A stretch of DNA of 64,000 bases from positions 35,036,801 to 35,100,800 of the forward strand of contig OU744734.1 of assembly GCA_916613615.1 (NCBI GenBank), given 5' to 3'. The position numbers and the translations under genes are program-made. The stretch is from Steromphala cineraria (lineage: Eukaryota > Mollusca > Gastropoda > Trochida > Trochidae). Below are positions 1 to 10,002 of the stretch, piece after piece (the stretch's first letter is position 1; each line of letters starts with the position of its first letter). A model generated the notes under the pieces. It was not told where the DNA came from. It ran no database searches and worked only from the letters and a program-made list of their open reading frames with translations.

Positions 1-1568
1 TTACCTTTTATTTTTCCCAATATATATAGGTCGTACTAACAATCTATGAAATAGCTTTCTTTACTTTAACCTAAGGCTAGCATATATCAAGTTTTGCCCT
101 TTTAATAATTCAAGAAGTAATTCTCTTCCAATGTTCTCAAAGCCATTTTCATCATCATATTCCCATATTACAAGTCATACTAACAATTCCAAATAAACTT
201 AACCTTCATTAAGTGATATATAGCCTTTTTTCATTTTATTAAAACATGCACCTAAGACTTATTTCAAAAAGGTTTTAACAATTTCCAAAAATATATATTC
301 CAAATATGAAGTACAGTAGTTTTTCTAAATTAAATAAAGACTTTCGGTATCAAAGAGTCTCGGGCATTAATCCTTCATTGAATAAAATTGCAAATGGAGG
401 TCACCTCAAACTCCGCACATTGCTAACATGTGTTCTTCTAACAGTGTTGTTGCTGACTGCTTCAATGCATGGAGTCCTAGTGACCTACTCTCAGCCTGTT
501 TGTTGAATTTGTTTGAAATGATTTTGGCACAGATTGCAATCTTTATACCTTGATATTGTGGTGTGATTCTCTCATCTCTTTTCTCAATTATTTTAGCATT
601 ACCTGATTAAGAGACTGTGCACCTATTCACAAAGCTCTCTTAGTGTTAAATATTAACTTTTGTTATAAAAACTCATTTTTGCAGCAATTATACAGATCCT
701 CACTTCATGTTTAGAGATTGTACTACCATCAGCCTTATTGCAAAGACCTATGATTATTAGTGCAAAGGATTATGTTAAATATATATATTGTCCGCCCAAA
801 GATTTAAAAATATTACCTTTTATTATAAAGGCTCATTTTTCGGCAATTGTACAGCCTTATTGCCATGTTTAGACATTGTTCTACAAACAGCTTTTTTGCA
901 AAGACCTATGATTATTATAAGTTCCAAGGGTTATGTTAAATAGATTTTGGCCATGAGTCTGCCCAAATATTTTAAAACAATTTACAATATTTTAAAATGG
1001 TACTCGATATGAGCTAATTAACTATTAAAAAAAACCCCAAAAGGTTCAAGGGCAACAAACCTTGAAAAGATTTATTTTCTGTCCTCAAAATCCTTAAGTA
1101 AAGTTTCAGAAGTTGAACATGAAAAAGCTTTGTGAACAGGTACCCAGTGTTTTAATCATTTTGAAAAGCATGCCTGCGTATAGGTAGTGGTTGTTTATGG
1201 TCAAATATATTTGATATTGTTGCCGTTGTTTTCTTAGTTTGATTTTATGGTGGTAACACGATAGAGATATTTCCCACTATAAACCTGAAGTGTATACTTA
1301 TTCTCCTTATTGATTGTTAAATGTTTTTTGTTAACTCTTCATTCACACTCATGGTTTCTGTAAGATTGATCAAAATTCAAATTTAATTAATTTTTAAAAA
1401 ATTAATTCTTAACCTTTTTGATGACTTTTAAGGAAATTTTAGCTTTTAATAAAATTTAACCTATTCTGAAATATATTGTTTGATAAATTTTTGTTGTTGA
1501 TTTAGTCCTAACAATATTTGTATTTTGTTGGTTTATTTTTATTAATATTTGTATTTTCCTCTATCTAG
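1..1568 (+). other. Intron of the SLC9-type gene (5' edge of window)
   Basis: AT-rich non-coding DNA that ends in the acceptor TATCTAG before the first recognisable exon. There are two loosely related blocks around 640-790 and 820-960 (both contain CTCATTTTTGCAGCAATT-like and CAAAGACCTATGATTATTA-like stretches), so a local duplication is present. A 66-codon open frame at 306-506 has no splice or protein features that support it. I see no upstream exon of the exchanger here, so the preceding exon must lie outside the window. Confidence 0.55.
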
Positions 1569-1663
1569 GAACCTGATCCGACAACAGTGGATCCAAATGC
1601 ACCGGCTCCCAGAACTGCGGGGAAAGCCTGGCTGGTTGCCAAGTGGTATAACTTTGATTTGTG
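1569..1663 (+). CDS. SLC9A6/7/9-type Na+/H+ exchanger, internal exon (cytoplasmic tail)
   Basis: Part of an endosomal/Golgi Na+(K+)/H+ exchanger, which in animals leaks protons out of endosomes and so sets their pH. The exon follows acceptor CTATCTAG and ends before donor GTGAGT, leaving a split codon (TG + T of the next exon = Cys). It encodes 31 residues plus the split codon, running from EPDPTTVDP to AWLVAKWYNFDL. The tail of vertebrate NHE6/7/9 has a closely similar W-x-x-WY-(S/N)-FD block just after the last membrane helix, followed by KP-L-T, which is exactly what the next exon supplies. The twelve-helix transporter domain is not in the window, so the gene is 5'-truncated by the window edge. 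The assignment rests on motif memory and not on an alignment. Confidence 0.8.
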
Positions 1664-1916
1664 GTGAGTGAAATTTTGCTTGTAAAACATACTTGAAGTG
1701 GAAGCTCTATAGAGCATTTATTAAAAAGGAGGGATTCTCATTTTATTTTCATGCAAATTGTTTTAAATTAAAAAAATGGGGGAATGTGGTATCAACCATA
1801 TTGAGTCTCTTTATTGAGAGTTTGAGTACAACCTGTCTAAGGGTACGAATGTTACGCTAACTCCACTGATCTGTACCCTGGGCTCAGAAGCTAGATTCGC
1901 TTGCGCGGCCAGACTT

Positions 1917-2000
1917 GGGATATAGCCAATCAAACCATTTTCTCTTTTAAATTTTATCGAGATAGTGGCGAGAAATGATTTGATTGGCTATATCCCATTG
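1917..2000. repeat. Hairpin / foldback fragment
   Basis: Two arms, TGGGATATAGCCAATCAAA and the near-exact complement TTTGATTGGCTATATCCCA, extend inward through imperfect matching (CCATTTTCTC against GAGAAATGATT). The spacer is about 25-30 bases. This looks like a small MITE or its remnant inside an intron. No target duplication was convincing. Confidence 0.6.
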
Positions 2001-2192
2001 AGACAGGATGGTGTGAGTAGGGTTCATTTATTTATCTCTTACACCATCATAAAATTTAAAATACACAAGTCATGCTTTCGGCAGATTATCCTGGAGGCAA
2101 AAAACTTGCTACATAACCTAACCATTTTCGCCAATTAAAACACTTCTCGTGTTGAAAGCATGGTTGTTGTCATTTTGAACAAGTCCTAACCA

Positions 2193-2741
2193 TTTTTATG
2201 CCCCCGAATCGGAGATTCCGGGGGTATATTGTTTTTCACCTGTCCGTCTGTTCGTCTGTCCGTTTGTCCACAAAAACTTTAACCTTGGTCATAACTTTTG
2301 ATTGGTCAGAGCTTTGATACTTGACATATGGATCCCTTGTGATGAGACCTTTCAGATGACACCATGACATTTGACCTTGTGACCTTGACCTTGACACAGC
2401 GAGCCTTTTCCGAAAACTTTAACCTTGGCTATAGTTTCTATACTATCAGTGCTAGGTCTTTGATACTTGACATGTGTATCCCTTGTGATGAGACCTTTCA
2501 GATGACACCATGATATTTGACCTTTTCCGTCTGTCCGTCTGTCTGTCCGTTTGTCCACAAAAACTTTAACCTTGGTCATAACTTTTGATTGGTCAGAGCT
2601 AGCTCCTTGATACTTGACATATGGATACCTTGTGATGAGACCTTTCAGATGACACCATGACATTTGACCTTGTGACCTTGACCTTGACACAGCGAGCAGG
2701 ATGCATCTGGGGGCATTCGTGTTTCACAAACACATCTTGTT
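2193..2741 (+). mobile_element. Non-autonomous element with internal ~155-bp tandem core, copy 1
   Basis: The same outer sequence occurs at 12156-12729 and, worn, at 61432-61830. The left end is TTTTTATGCCCCCGAATCGG, then GGGGGTATATTG and a CTGTCCGTCTGTCC leader. The core repeat contains CTTTAACCTTGGTCATAAC and ends in TGACCTTGACCTTGACACAG. The right end is GGGGGCATTCGTGTTTCACA and then ACATCTTGTT. The mirrored CCCCCGAAT / GGGGGCAT ends form a short imperfect inverted repeat. The layout (conserved ends, microsatellite leader, tandem core) resembles bivalve pearl-type or Helentron-derived elements, but that family call is inference. The 112-residue minus-strand open frame inside it is a repeat artefact. 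Confidence 0.75.
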
Positions 2742-3300
2742 CAATCAAATTTTACATATTTCATGAATTCTTTTTCCCTTTTGAATATGGAAATGACTTT
2801 TTCTAACGATGAAACAGCTTTGCTGATTTCACTACTAACTTTGATTGCATCATGGTTTTTATCAATAGCTCCAGAAATGATTGTTTTGAAACAGAGGTTT
2901 GCTTTTCTGATAATGCTGTAACACTGGTTAATTTTGAAGAGGATTCAGGCATGATTCATGCAACTGAACCTTTTTAGCACCTTTCTTCCTATTTGAGAAA
3001 ATAAATGCTATCTGTTCTACGATTTCCTGTGAAGTACCAAGTTGCCGATGTTAATATGTTTAAATCTAATTAATATTATATTATCATGTGTTTGAGTTTG
3101 TATACACAAAAAAAAATGAATAAAGTTATAAGAAAAAACTATTTTTGCAACTGCATTTTCATTGCATTTTTTTTTTTAAAAACTTTTAACATTGTATATT
3201 GTGTATAAACTGATAAAACAGTAAAAAATTATAAAATATCAAAAATAATGTCATATGTGTCAGGATATTAATGTAACAAGTTTTCATTCTTAATTTTCAG

Positions 3301-3409
3301 TATTATGAAGCCTCTTTTAACAAATTGTCGGCCAACACTAATAGAAACTCTACCCAAGTGCTGTCTGCCTCTAGCTAAACTATTGACAACAGAGGAACAG
3401 TTATCCCAG
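3301..3409 (+). CDS. SLC9A6/7/9-type Na+/H+ exchanger, internal exon (cytoplasmic tail)
   Basis: The exon lies between acceptor TAATTTTCAG and donor GTAAGT. The first base completes a Cys codon from the previous exon, followed by 36 codons that end exactly at a codon boundary (phase 0). The product contains MKPLLTNCRPTLIETLP, then CCLPLAKLLTTEEQLSQ. In NHE6/7/9 the tail shows a KP-x-LT, then TTLP, then CCGP-x-A motif order after the WY-FD block, and this exon follows that order with conservative changes (a Leu replaces the Gly before Pro). The segment is cytoplasmic in known family members and is the region that binds regulators. Frame continuity across a 1.6-kb intron strongly supports a functional exon. 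Confidence 0.82.
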
Positions 3410-4975
3410 GTAAGTCATTTTCTTCATTAACAATGAATTTTCCTGAGATTAAATTATTGGAAATTTTTTTTATTTGCTTCATGTATTTGAGAATAATAAT
3501 TGAGGTTATGTTTATGTATTATTTTGTGTGTAATATAGATTTTGATTAAACGATGTCTCCCAGCAAGGGCTGCACGAGTTGTCTCCCTTTGTAGGTGGGG
3601 CTTAGTTTCTAACGATTGCATTCAACATCTGCTCTTGCATTATTTTGCATGACATTCAAATATTCCCAGTTTCTTCAATCAATGTTGCATTTTCACTTCC
3701 ATTATTGAGTTAATTATCAAAATGAGATGTGATGAAAAATCTTAAATTTAAAAAAAAAAAAAAAATCATGACTAACAAAATATCTTTTTAGCTCATCTGG
3801 CCTGTAAGGCCCGATGGGCTTATGGCATGGCATGGTGTCTGGCGTCCGTCCGTCTGTCCGTCCATCCGTCCGTCCGTAAACTTTGTGGAATTTCGACTTC
3901 TTCTCCAGAACCATAAGGCCTAGAAAGCTGAAACTTTGTGTACAGACTCCTTGGCTAGTTAGGATTATAAATTGTAGCTTTGGTGGCCCTGTGACCCCTA
4001 ATAAGGGCCACAGGGGCCACGCCCTAAAAACCTATTTTCATCTTCTTCTCAAGAAACATAAGGCCTAGAAAGCTGAAACTTTGTGTACAGACTCCTTGGC
4101 TAGTTAGGATTATAAATTGTAGCTTTGGTGGCCCTATGACCCCTAATAAGGGCCACGCCCTAAAAACCTATTTTTATCTTCTTCTCAAGAACCATGAGAC
4201 CTAGGAAGCTGAAACTTTGTGTACAGACTCCTTAGCTAGTGAGGATCATAAATTGTAGCTTTGGTGGCCCTGTGACCCCTAATAAGGACCACAGGGGCCA
4301 CTCCCTAAAAACCTATTTTCATCTTCTTCTCAAGAAACATAAGGCCTAGTAAGCTGAAACTTTGTGTACAGACTTCTTGGTTAGTGAGGATTATAAATTG
4401 TAGCTTTGGTGGCCCTGTGACCCCTAATAAGGGCCACAGGGGCCACACCCTTAAAACCTATTTTCATCTTCTTCTCAAGAACCATGAGACCTAGGAAGCT
4501 GAAACTTCGTGTACAGACTTCTTGGTTAGTGAGGATTACAAATTGTAGCTTTGGTGGCCCTATGATCCCTAATAAGGGCCACAGGGGCCACGCCCTAAAA
4601 ACCTATTTTCACCTTCTTCTCCAGAAGCATAAGGCCTAGAAAGCTGAAACTTTGTGTACAGACTCCTTGACTAGTGAGGATTATGAACTGTAGCTTTTGT
4701 GACCCTGTTGCCCCTAATAAAGGAAACAGGACCGTCCTTCAAATCTATTTTCATCTTCTTCTCCTGAAGTATAAAGCCTAGAAAACTGAAACTTGTCGCC
4801 TATATACTTAATTTTAATGATTGGTGACCCTGTGGCCTCTACAAAGGGGGAATCTCATTGCCACACTCTACAGCATAATTGATGATGAAGCCTGATGAGC
4901 TACAGAGCCAATGTCTCTATTTTTTATGACTTGATATTTGTTTTTTTCTTACACGGTTGCTATGGTAACTTGCAG
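3410..4975 (+). other. Intron between exchanger exons
   Basis: The intron has donor GTAAGT and acceptor AACTTGCAG, and is mostly occupied by the tandem-core element at 3786-4926. The stretch 3410-3785 is AT-rich; it includes a GTTGTCTCCCTTTG fragment at about 3577-3591 that matches a motif recurring in mollusc repeats (compare 8399-8475 and 23138-23152). Confidence 0.75.
3786..4926 (+). mobile_element. Element with internal 144-bp tandem repeats (pearl-like), copy 1
   Basis: The left end is TTTTTAGCTCATCTGGCCTG, then a GTCCGTCCGTCTGTCC leader. About seven copies follow of a 144-bp unit containing AAGGCCTAGAAAGCTGAAAC, TTGTGTACAGACTCCTTGG and GGGCCACAGGGGCCAC. The right end is GAAGCCTGATGAGCTACAGA and then GCTCTATTTTTT (here the variant TCTCTAT). 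The ends share AGCTCATC / GATGAGCT as a short inverted repeat. Full or partial copies are at 21159-22693 and 31108-31697; remnants are at 14247-14437 and 16398-16553. The right end is only 50 bp from the next exon. Confidence 0.8.
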
Positions 4976-5110
4976 GGTGATACGAGGCGAGATAACGACT
5001 CCGACACTGATATGATAATTGACCACAGTCAACTGTCAATCGGAGAATCGGAATTATCGTCTGTGCCATCAAACCATGACAATGACACAAGCAGGAAAGT
5101 TCCAGTCCAG
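4976..5110 (+). CDS. SLC9A6/7/9-type Na+/H+ exchanger, internal exon (acidic tail segment)
   Basis: The exon runs from acceptor TTGCAG to donor GTTAGT and contains exactly 45 codons, phase 0 at both ends. The product begins GDTRRDNDSDTDMIIDH and continues SQLSIGESELSS to KVPVQ. Vertebrate NHE6/7/9 have a similar acidic DDSD-(L/M)-I-L-N-D segment followed by a Ser/Thr-rich stretch, so position and composition both fit. The Ser/acidic runs (SIGESELSS) look like casein-kinase-type substrates, which is inference only. An open frame extends upstream to 4895, but that part is intron and element sequence, and the acceptor with its pyrimidine tract (GTTTTTTTCTTAC) defines the real start. Confidence 0.82.
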
Positions 5111-5429
5111 GTTAGTAGTTTTTATTTATCAAAATGTATTGTTGTAGATTAACATAATGAAGAATTCATTGAATTTTCAACTTCTTTATTGCAGGAGTGT
5201 GGCATTTCAGTAGATACTTACTTGCTGTTATCAAGCAAATGTGTGATATATATGGTGTTAGTATTTACACCATATCTACATACACTCAAAATCTTCATCT
5301 GGACAACTTTTAAGCACATCTAAAAGAAGACTTACATTTATTTGCGATACACTGACAGAGAATAGGTATCCATGGATATATTTCAGGAGGTGTAATTGCA
5401 TCCTACTACATTGGCGTTTTTTTATCCAT

Positions 5430-7745
5430 AAACTTCTAACAAAACCCTGATATCTCTCAGACCAAATGCCTCTCATTGCAATTAGGTGGTTATTTATGGT
5501 TAGGTTTGTGGAAGAGTAATTGCAGTTATATTGTAGTTACCCATGTAACTCCAACCATACCCTGATATCTCTTGGACCAAAACCCTTGTATTGCCAATAG
5601 GTGGCTATTCATGGTTAGGTTTGTGGAGGCTTGATTGCCCATGTAGCTCCAACAATACCCTGATACCTTTCGGACCAAAACCCTTGTATTGCCAATAGGT
5701 GGCTATTTATGGATAGGTTTGTGGAGGCTTGATTGCCCATGTAGCTCCAACAATACCCTGATACCTCTCAGACCAAAACCCTTGTATCGCCAATAGGTGG
5801 TTATTCATGGATAGGTTTGTGGAGGCTTGATTGTCTATGTAGCTCCAACAATACCCTGATACCTATTGGGCAAAAGCCTTGTATCGCAAATAGGTGGTTA
5901 TTATCCCCCGCCACAAAGTGGAAGGGGGATATAGGTTTGAGCTCCGTCCGTCCGTGCGTCCGTGCGTCCGAGTTAAAGGAGCCAATTTTTCTCAGAAACT
6001 GTTACAGATAGGATCATCAAATTTGATGTGTGCCTTCAGGATATCAATACCCTGATGGAGTTCGAAAATCAGAACCGCGCAAATATATTTTCCGGAGTTA
6101 TTGCCCTTGTTACGTTTTTTTGGGACTCTGTTCGAGGTGTCTTCAAAGGAGCCAATTTTTCTCAGTAACCGTTTAAGATAGGATCATCAAATTTTGTGTG
6201 TGATAGTTTGGTGTCATGATATTTTTGAGTACACTCGAGTATTTAGGAGAAGGTTCCTACTTAATTTAAAATAAGAACAAATCTGGCGGGGGATGTTGAT
6301 GACTATGTCTTCTTGTTCATGGTTAGGTTTGTGGAGGTTTGATTGCCCATGTAGCTCCAACAATACCCTGATACCTCTCAGACCAAAACCCTTGTATCGC
6401 CAATAGGTGGTTATTCATGGTTAGGTTTGTGGAGGTTTGATTGCCCATGTTGCTCCAACAATGCCCTGATACCTCTCAGACCAAAACCCTTGTATCGCCA
6501 ATAGGTTGTTATTCATGGATAGGTTTGTGGAGGCTTGATTGCCCATGTAGCTCCAACAATACCCTGATTCCTCTCAGACCAAAACCCTTGTATCGCCAAT
6601 AGGTGGTTATTCATGGATAGGTTTGTGGAGGCTTGATTGCCATGTAGCTCCAACAATACCCTGATACCTCTCAGACCAAAACCCTTGTATCGCCAATAGG
6701 TGGTTATTCATGGATAGGTTTGTGGAGGCTTGATTGCCCATGTAGCTCCAACAATACCCTGATACCTCTCAGACCAAAACCCTTGTATCGCCAATAGGTG
6801 GTTATTCATGGATAGGTTTGTGGAACTTGATTGCCATGTAGCTCCAACAATGCCCTGATACCTCTCAGACCAAAACCCTTGTATCGCCAATAGGTGGTTA
6901 TTCATGGATAGGTTTGTGGAGGCTTGATTGCCATGTAGCTCCAACAATGCCCTGATACCTCTCAGACCAAAACCCTTGTATCGCCAATAGGTGGTTTTTC
7001 ATGGATAGGTTTGTGGAACTTGATTGCCATGTAGCTCCAACAATGCCCTGATACCTCTCAGACCAAAACACTTGTATCGCCAATAGGTGGTTATTCATGG
7101 ATAGGTTTGTGGAGGCTTGATTGCCATGTAGCTCCAACAATGCCCTGATACCTCTCAGACCAAAACCCTTGTATCGCCAATAGGTGGTTATTCATGGATA
7201 GGTTTGTGGAGGCTTGATTGCCATGTAGCTCCAACAATGCCCTGATACCTCTCAGACCAAAACCCTTGTATCGCCAATAGGTGGTTATTCATGGATAGGT
7301 TTGTGGAGGCTTGATTGCCATGTAGCTCCAACAATGCCCTTATACCTCTCAGACCAAAACCCTTGTATCGCCAATAGGTGGTTATTCATGGATAGGTTTG
7401 TGGAGGCTTGATTGCCATGTAGCTCCAACAATACCCTTATACCTCTCAGACCAAAACCCTTGTATCGCCAATAGGTGGTTATTCATGGATAGGTTTGTGG
7501 AGGCTTGATTGCCATGTAGCTCCAACAATGCCCTGATACCTCTCAGACCAAAACACTTGTATCGCCAATAGGTGGTTATTCATGGTTAGGTTTGTGGAGG
7601 TTTGATTGCCCATGTAGCTCCAACAATACCCTGATACCTCTCAGACCAAAACACTTGTATCGCCAATAGGTGGTTATTCATGGTTAGGTTTGTGGAGGTT
7701 TGATTGCCCATGTAGCTCCAACAATGCCCTTATACCTATTAGGCA
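5430..7745 (+). repeat. 97-bp satellite array inside the exchanger intron
   Basis: About 19 head-to-tail copies of a unit reading GGTGGTTATTCATGGATAGG, TTTGTGGAGGCTTGATTGCC, ATGTAGCTCCAACAATGCCC, TGATACCTCTCAGACCAAAA, CCCTTGTATCGCCAATA. Variants are 98 bp (GCCCATG) or about 92 bp (GGAACTTG in place of GGAGGCTTG). The first copies (5430-5600) are the most diverged, and the central copies (6600-7560) are nearly identical, as expected for unequal exchange. The array is interrupted at about 5902-6313 by a separate element. Open frames on the minus strand here (6708-7140) are repeat translations. Confidence 0.92.
5903..6294. mobile_element. TIR element inserted in the 97-bp array
   Basis: The insert starts ATCCCCCGCCACAAAG and shows the complement TGGCGGGGGAT at 6284-6294, followed by about 19 bases (GTTGATGACTATGTCTTCTT) before the satellite resumes in phase at TTCATGG (6314). 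It has a GTCCGTCCGTGCGTCC leader and an internal duplicated segment (GGAGCCAATTTTTCTCAG occurs twice, near 5978 and 6149). The uninterrupted repeat reads GGTTATTCATGG, so the insertion point is within TT. No protein is encoded. Confidence 0.75.
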
Positions 7746-9948
7746 AAATGGCCTTTTTTAACAGGTTATGCATGACTATAAGTGGCATGTGCGTTTTTCA
7801 GGCACTGAAAAATGTGGTTATTTGACGTCAGACACAAAATGAGCCCTTTATTCTATCTGCCGAGGATTGTTGTTGTTTTATTAGCTAGATATGAGAAGAG
7901 CTATTAAATAGTTATCAGGGTATAGTCAGAGCTCGTCAGAAACTTTAATGCTGATGTTTATGGTGTTATTGTTGAACTGCATCGATCCACTGAAGAATAA
8001 CCTACTGCCCAGTCATATTTGTATTTTAAGGACATTGTATATATGTTTTAAAAAGATTCAAAGATTTTTTTACATGCATGATGACTGTTTTTATTTTTCA
8101 GTTTTGTCAACTTGTTTGTGTTTAGTAGATTTAAAATATGAACATGAATTTCTAATTTGCATGAGAAGATTTTAGACCACAAACAGTATAACTTACTCAA
8201 TAAGTTTGTTTTTTTGCCTTGTTTTAAGCGCACATAATCATTGAGTTGCAAAAAAATTACAAACTCATATTTTTATGAGACTAAATAATAATTCACACAT
8301 GCAACAAACTTAACTTATGTTAAAATTTAGCTAATCCTTAATCAAAATCCCTTATTTATCACTAACATTAACTTTGCTTCAAACAGATGGTGGAAAATCT
8401 GACATTTGCATGATCAGTTAGTAAAGGGAGATAATCGTTATATTTAGTGAGTGTTATCGCAGAGTTATCTCCCTTATTCTGCAAGCATTTGAGAATTAAT
8501 GATTTTTGTATTTAAGGATGGATCTTAGTCAGTATGAAATCTAAAATCTAGACTTTGTTACCATTTTATGATTCAGTGTTCCATGTCTCGTCAAAATAAT
8601 GAAATATAACCAATGTCAAATGTGTACATTATTACACATTGCTTTAGACTAGCAGTCATCGTATTTTTGGCAACTTGTCTACTATGACGTGATAAAACAT
8701 TTGATTATTTAGTCAAAACAACCACCCATTTCAAGAAAAGGTGCAAGTTGTCAAACTATTTTGCATTATTTGAATCGAATCAAAAGGATTATAAATAAAA
8801 AGTCACACTTTAAGATGTCCTATATTTCTTTAACATAAGTTTTCACTTGAAACTTAAAACTCAGTTTTCATTCTTTGTTCTTTGTCAATTCAGTGTGTGG
8901 TTTTGGGTCATTCTCCTGCAAGGCAAAACTTACTATTCTTCACTGGCTACAAGCCTTGCTTAATTTCTCAGCTTTCTGTGCCAACTCTTCTGCTTACTGC
9001 AACTGAACTTGATAGTCAAATCTGAAACATCCTAAATAGTCAATGACATACAAATAAAATGTTTTTTTTGGCTTTTATTTCTTTATCACTAAACTTTATT
9101 AAATTCTTAAGATGTTGAAATGAAAAAGTTTATCTCAACTAAGCCTTATGAAAGCAATGCCAAAATATAATTTTTATTGCCATTTTACATATAAAAGTAC
9201 ACAAAAATGTGTATATTTGAAACAAATTTGGAAACAAGTTATACCTTATGTCTCTATCAGCTATGCATATGGCAATAAACTATTCACTGGAATCTGTATT
9301 TGGACATGCTTTTCAAAAGAAACAATAAAAGTTGTGTATAAGAATTCATTTGAATAGTAGTTTGAAACATCCATATAAGTCTGTCCACATGAAAGACAAG
9401 CAACATACTTTTAAAAATTATTCTATGAATTTTACTGTGACATAAGGTATACATAGATGAAAAAAGATAGATAAATATTGTACATTTACCGAAAATCACT
9501 GAGATTACAGCTCATTACTACTATAGCTAGTACCAGAAACATCCATTTAAAATTAACTTGGACCAGTGAAAATAACTTGTTTTTCTCTCCTTTGGACTCT
9601 TATATTTTCATAGGATTTTACAAAACACTGAAACAAGAGTTTTGGAAAACTACTGTGAATGGATATTTAGGTATCAAACTTCAAGTTCAAGTCTGTAAAA
9701 ATAATTTATTTAAATGTCTGGGAGTACTAAAGAAGTTTTCTCTCACTGATCGCAATTACCTCAAAATGAGAATTCATGCACAATGCAGCAAGACCCAAGT
9801 TTGCCAGTGAAGGATGAGGTTTGCCTTGTGGGGGAGATTGGTTCTTGTCTTGATTGTCCATGCATGTAAACGTTCTGGGTTGGGCATTTTTGTTTTGAAA
9901 GTTGGTTTCTTTGGTTTCCATCTTTTGTTTCTTTTGTTTTTTCCGAAG

Positions 9949-10002
9949 ATGGATGTGTTTGCTGTAGATAACGTCAGCGACGACCGACCAATCACGCCGT
10001 AG
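9949..10002 (+). CDS. Possible alternative last exon of the SLC9-type gene
   Basis: A long pyrimidine tract (CATCTTTTGTTTCTTTTGTT, then TTTTCCGAAG) immediately precedes a frame that is in phase with the exon ending at 5110. It reads MDVFAVDNVSDDRPITP and then TAG at 10000-10002. The composition (acidic, polar, no low complexity) is more protein-like than the surrounding sequence. Used after KVPVQ, it would give a short C-terminus in place of the one at 23041. There is no strong AATAAA close downstream. It could instead be a chance acceptor plus 17 codons, because such a short frame carries little statistical weight. Confidence 0.35.
   Translation: MDVFAVDNVSDDRPITP

Larger units (their letters stand above)
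1664..3300 (+). other. Intron between exchanger exons
   Basis: This 1.6-kb intron has donor GTGAGT and acceptor TTTTCAG. It holds a hairpin at about 1917-2000 and a complete tandem-core element at about 2193-2741; the remainder is AT-rich sequence with no coding signal. Confidence 0.75.

Noticed and set aside
306..506. 66-codon plus-strand frame with a hydrophobic segment
   Set aside because: It lies in an intron, has no promoter context, and its composition matches the AT-rich surroundings.
5195..5323. Open 42-codon frame in exchanger phase after acceptor TTTATTGCAG (ECGISVDTYLLL...)
   Set aside because: The acceptor is good, but the product is a hydrophobic, Tyr/Leu-rich stretch unlike the family's tail, it has no donor, and it runs into the satellite. 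It would be a third last exon without support.
6708..7140. Minus-strand frames with repeated MLELHGNQASTNLSMNNH-like units
   Set aside because: They are direct translations of the 97-bp satellite; the repeat length (97, not a multiple of 3) breaks the frame every few units.
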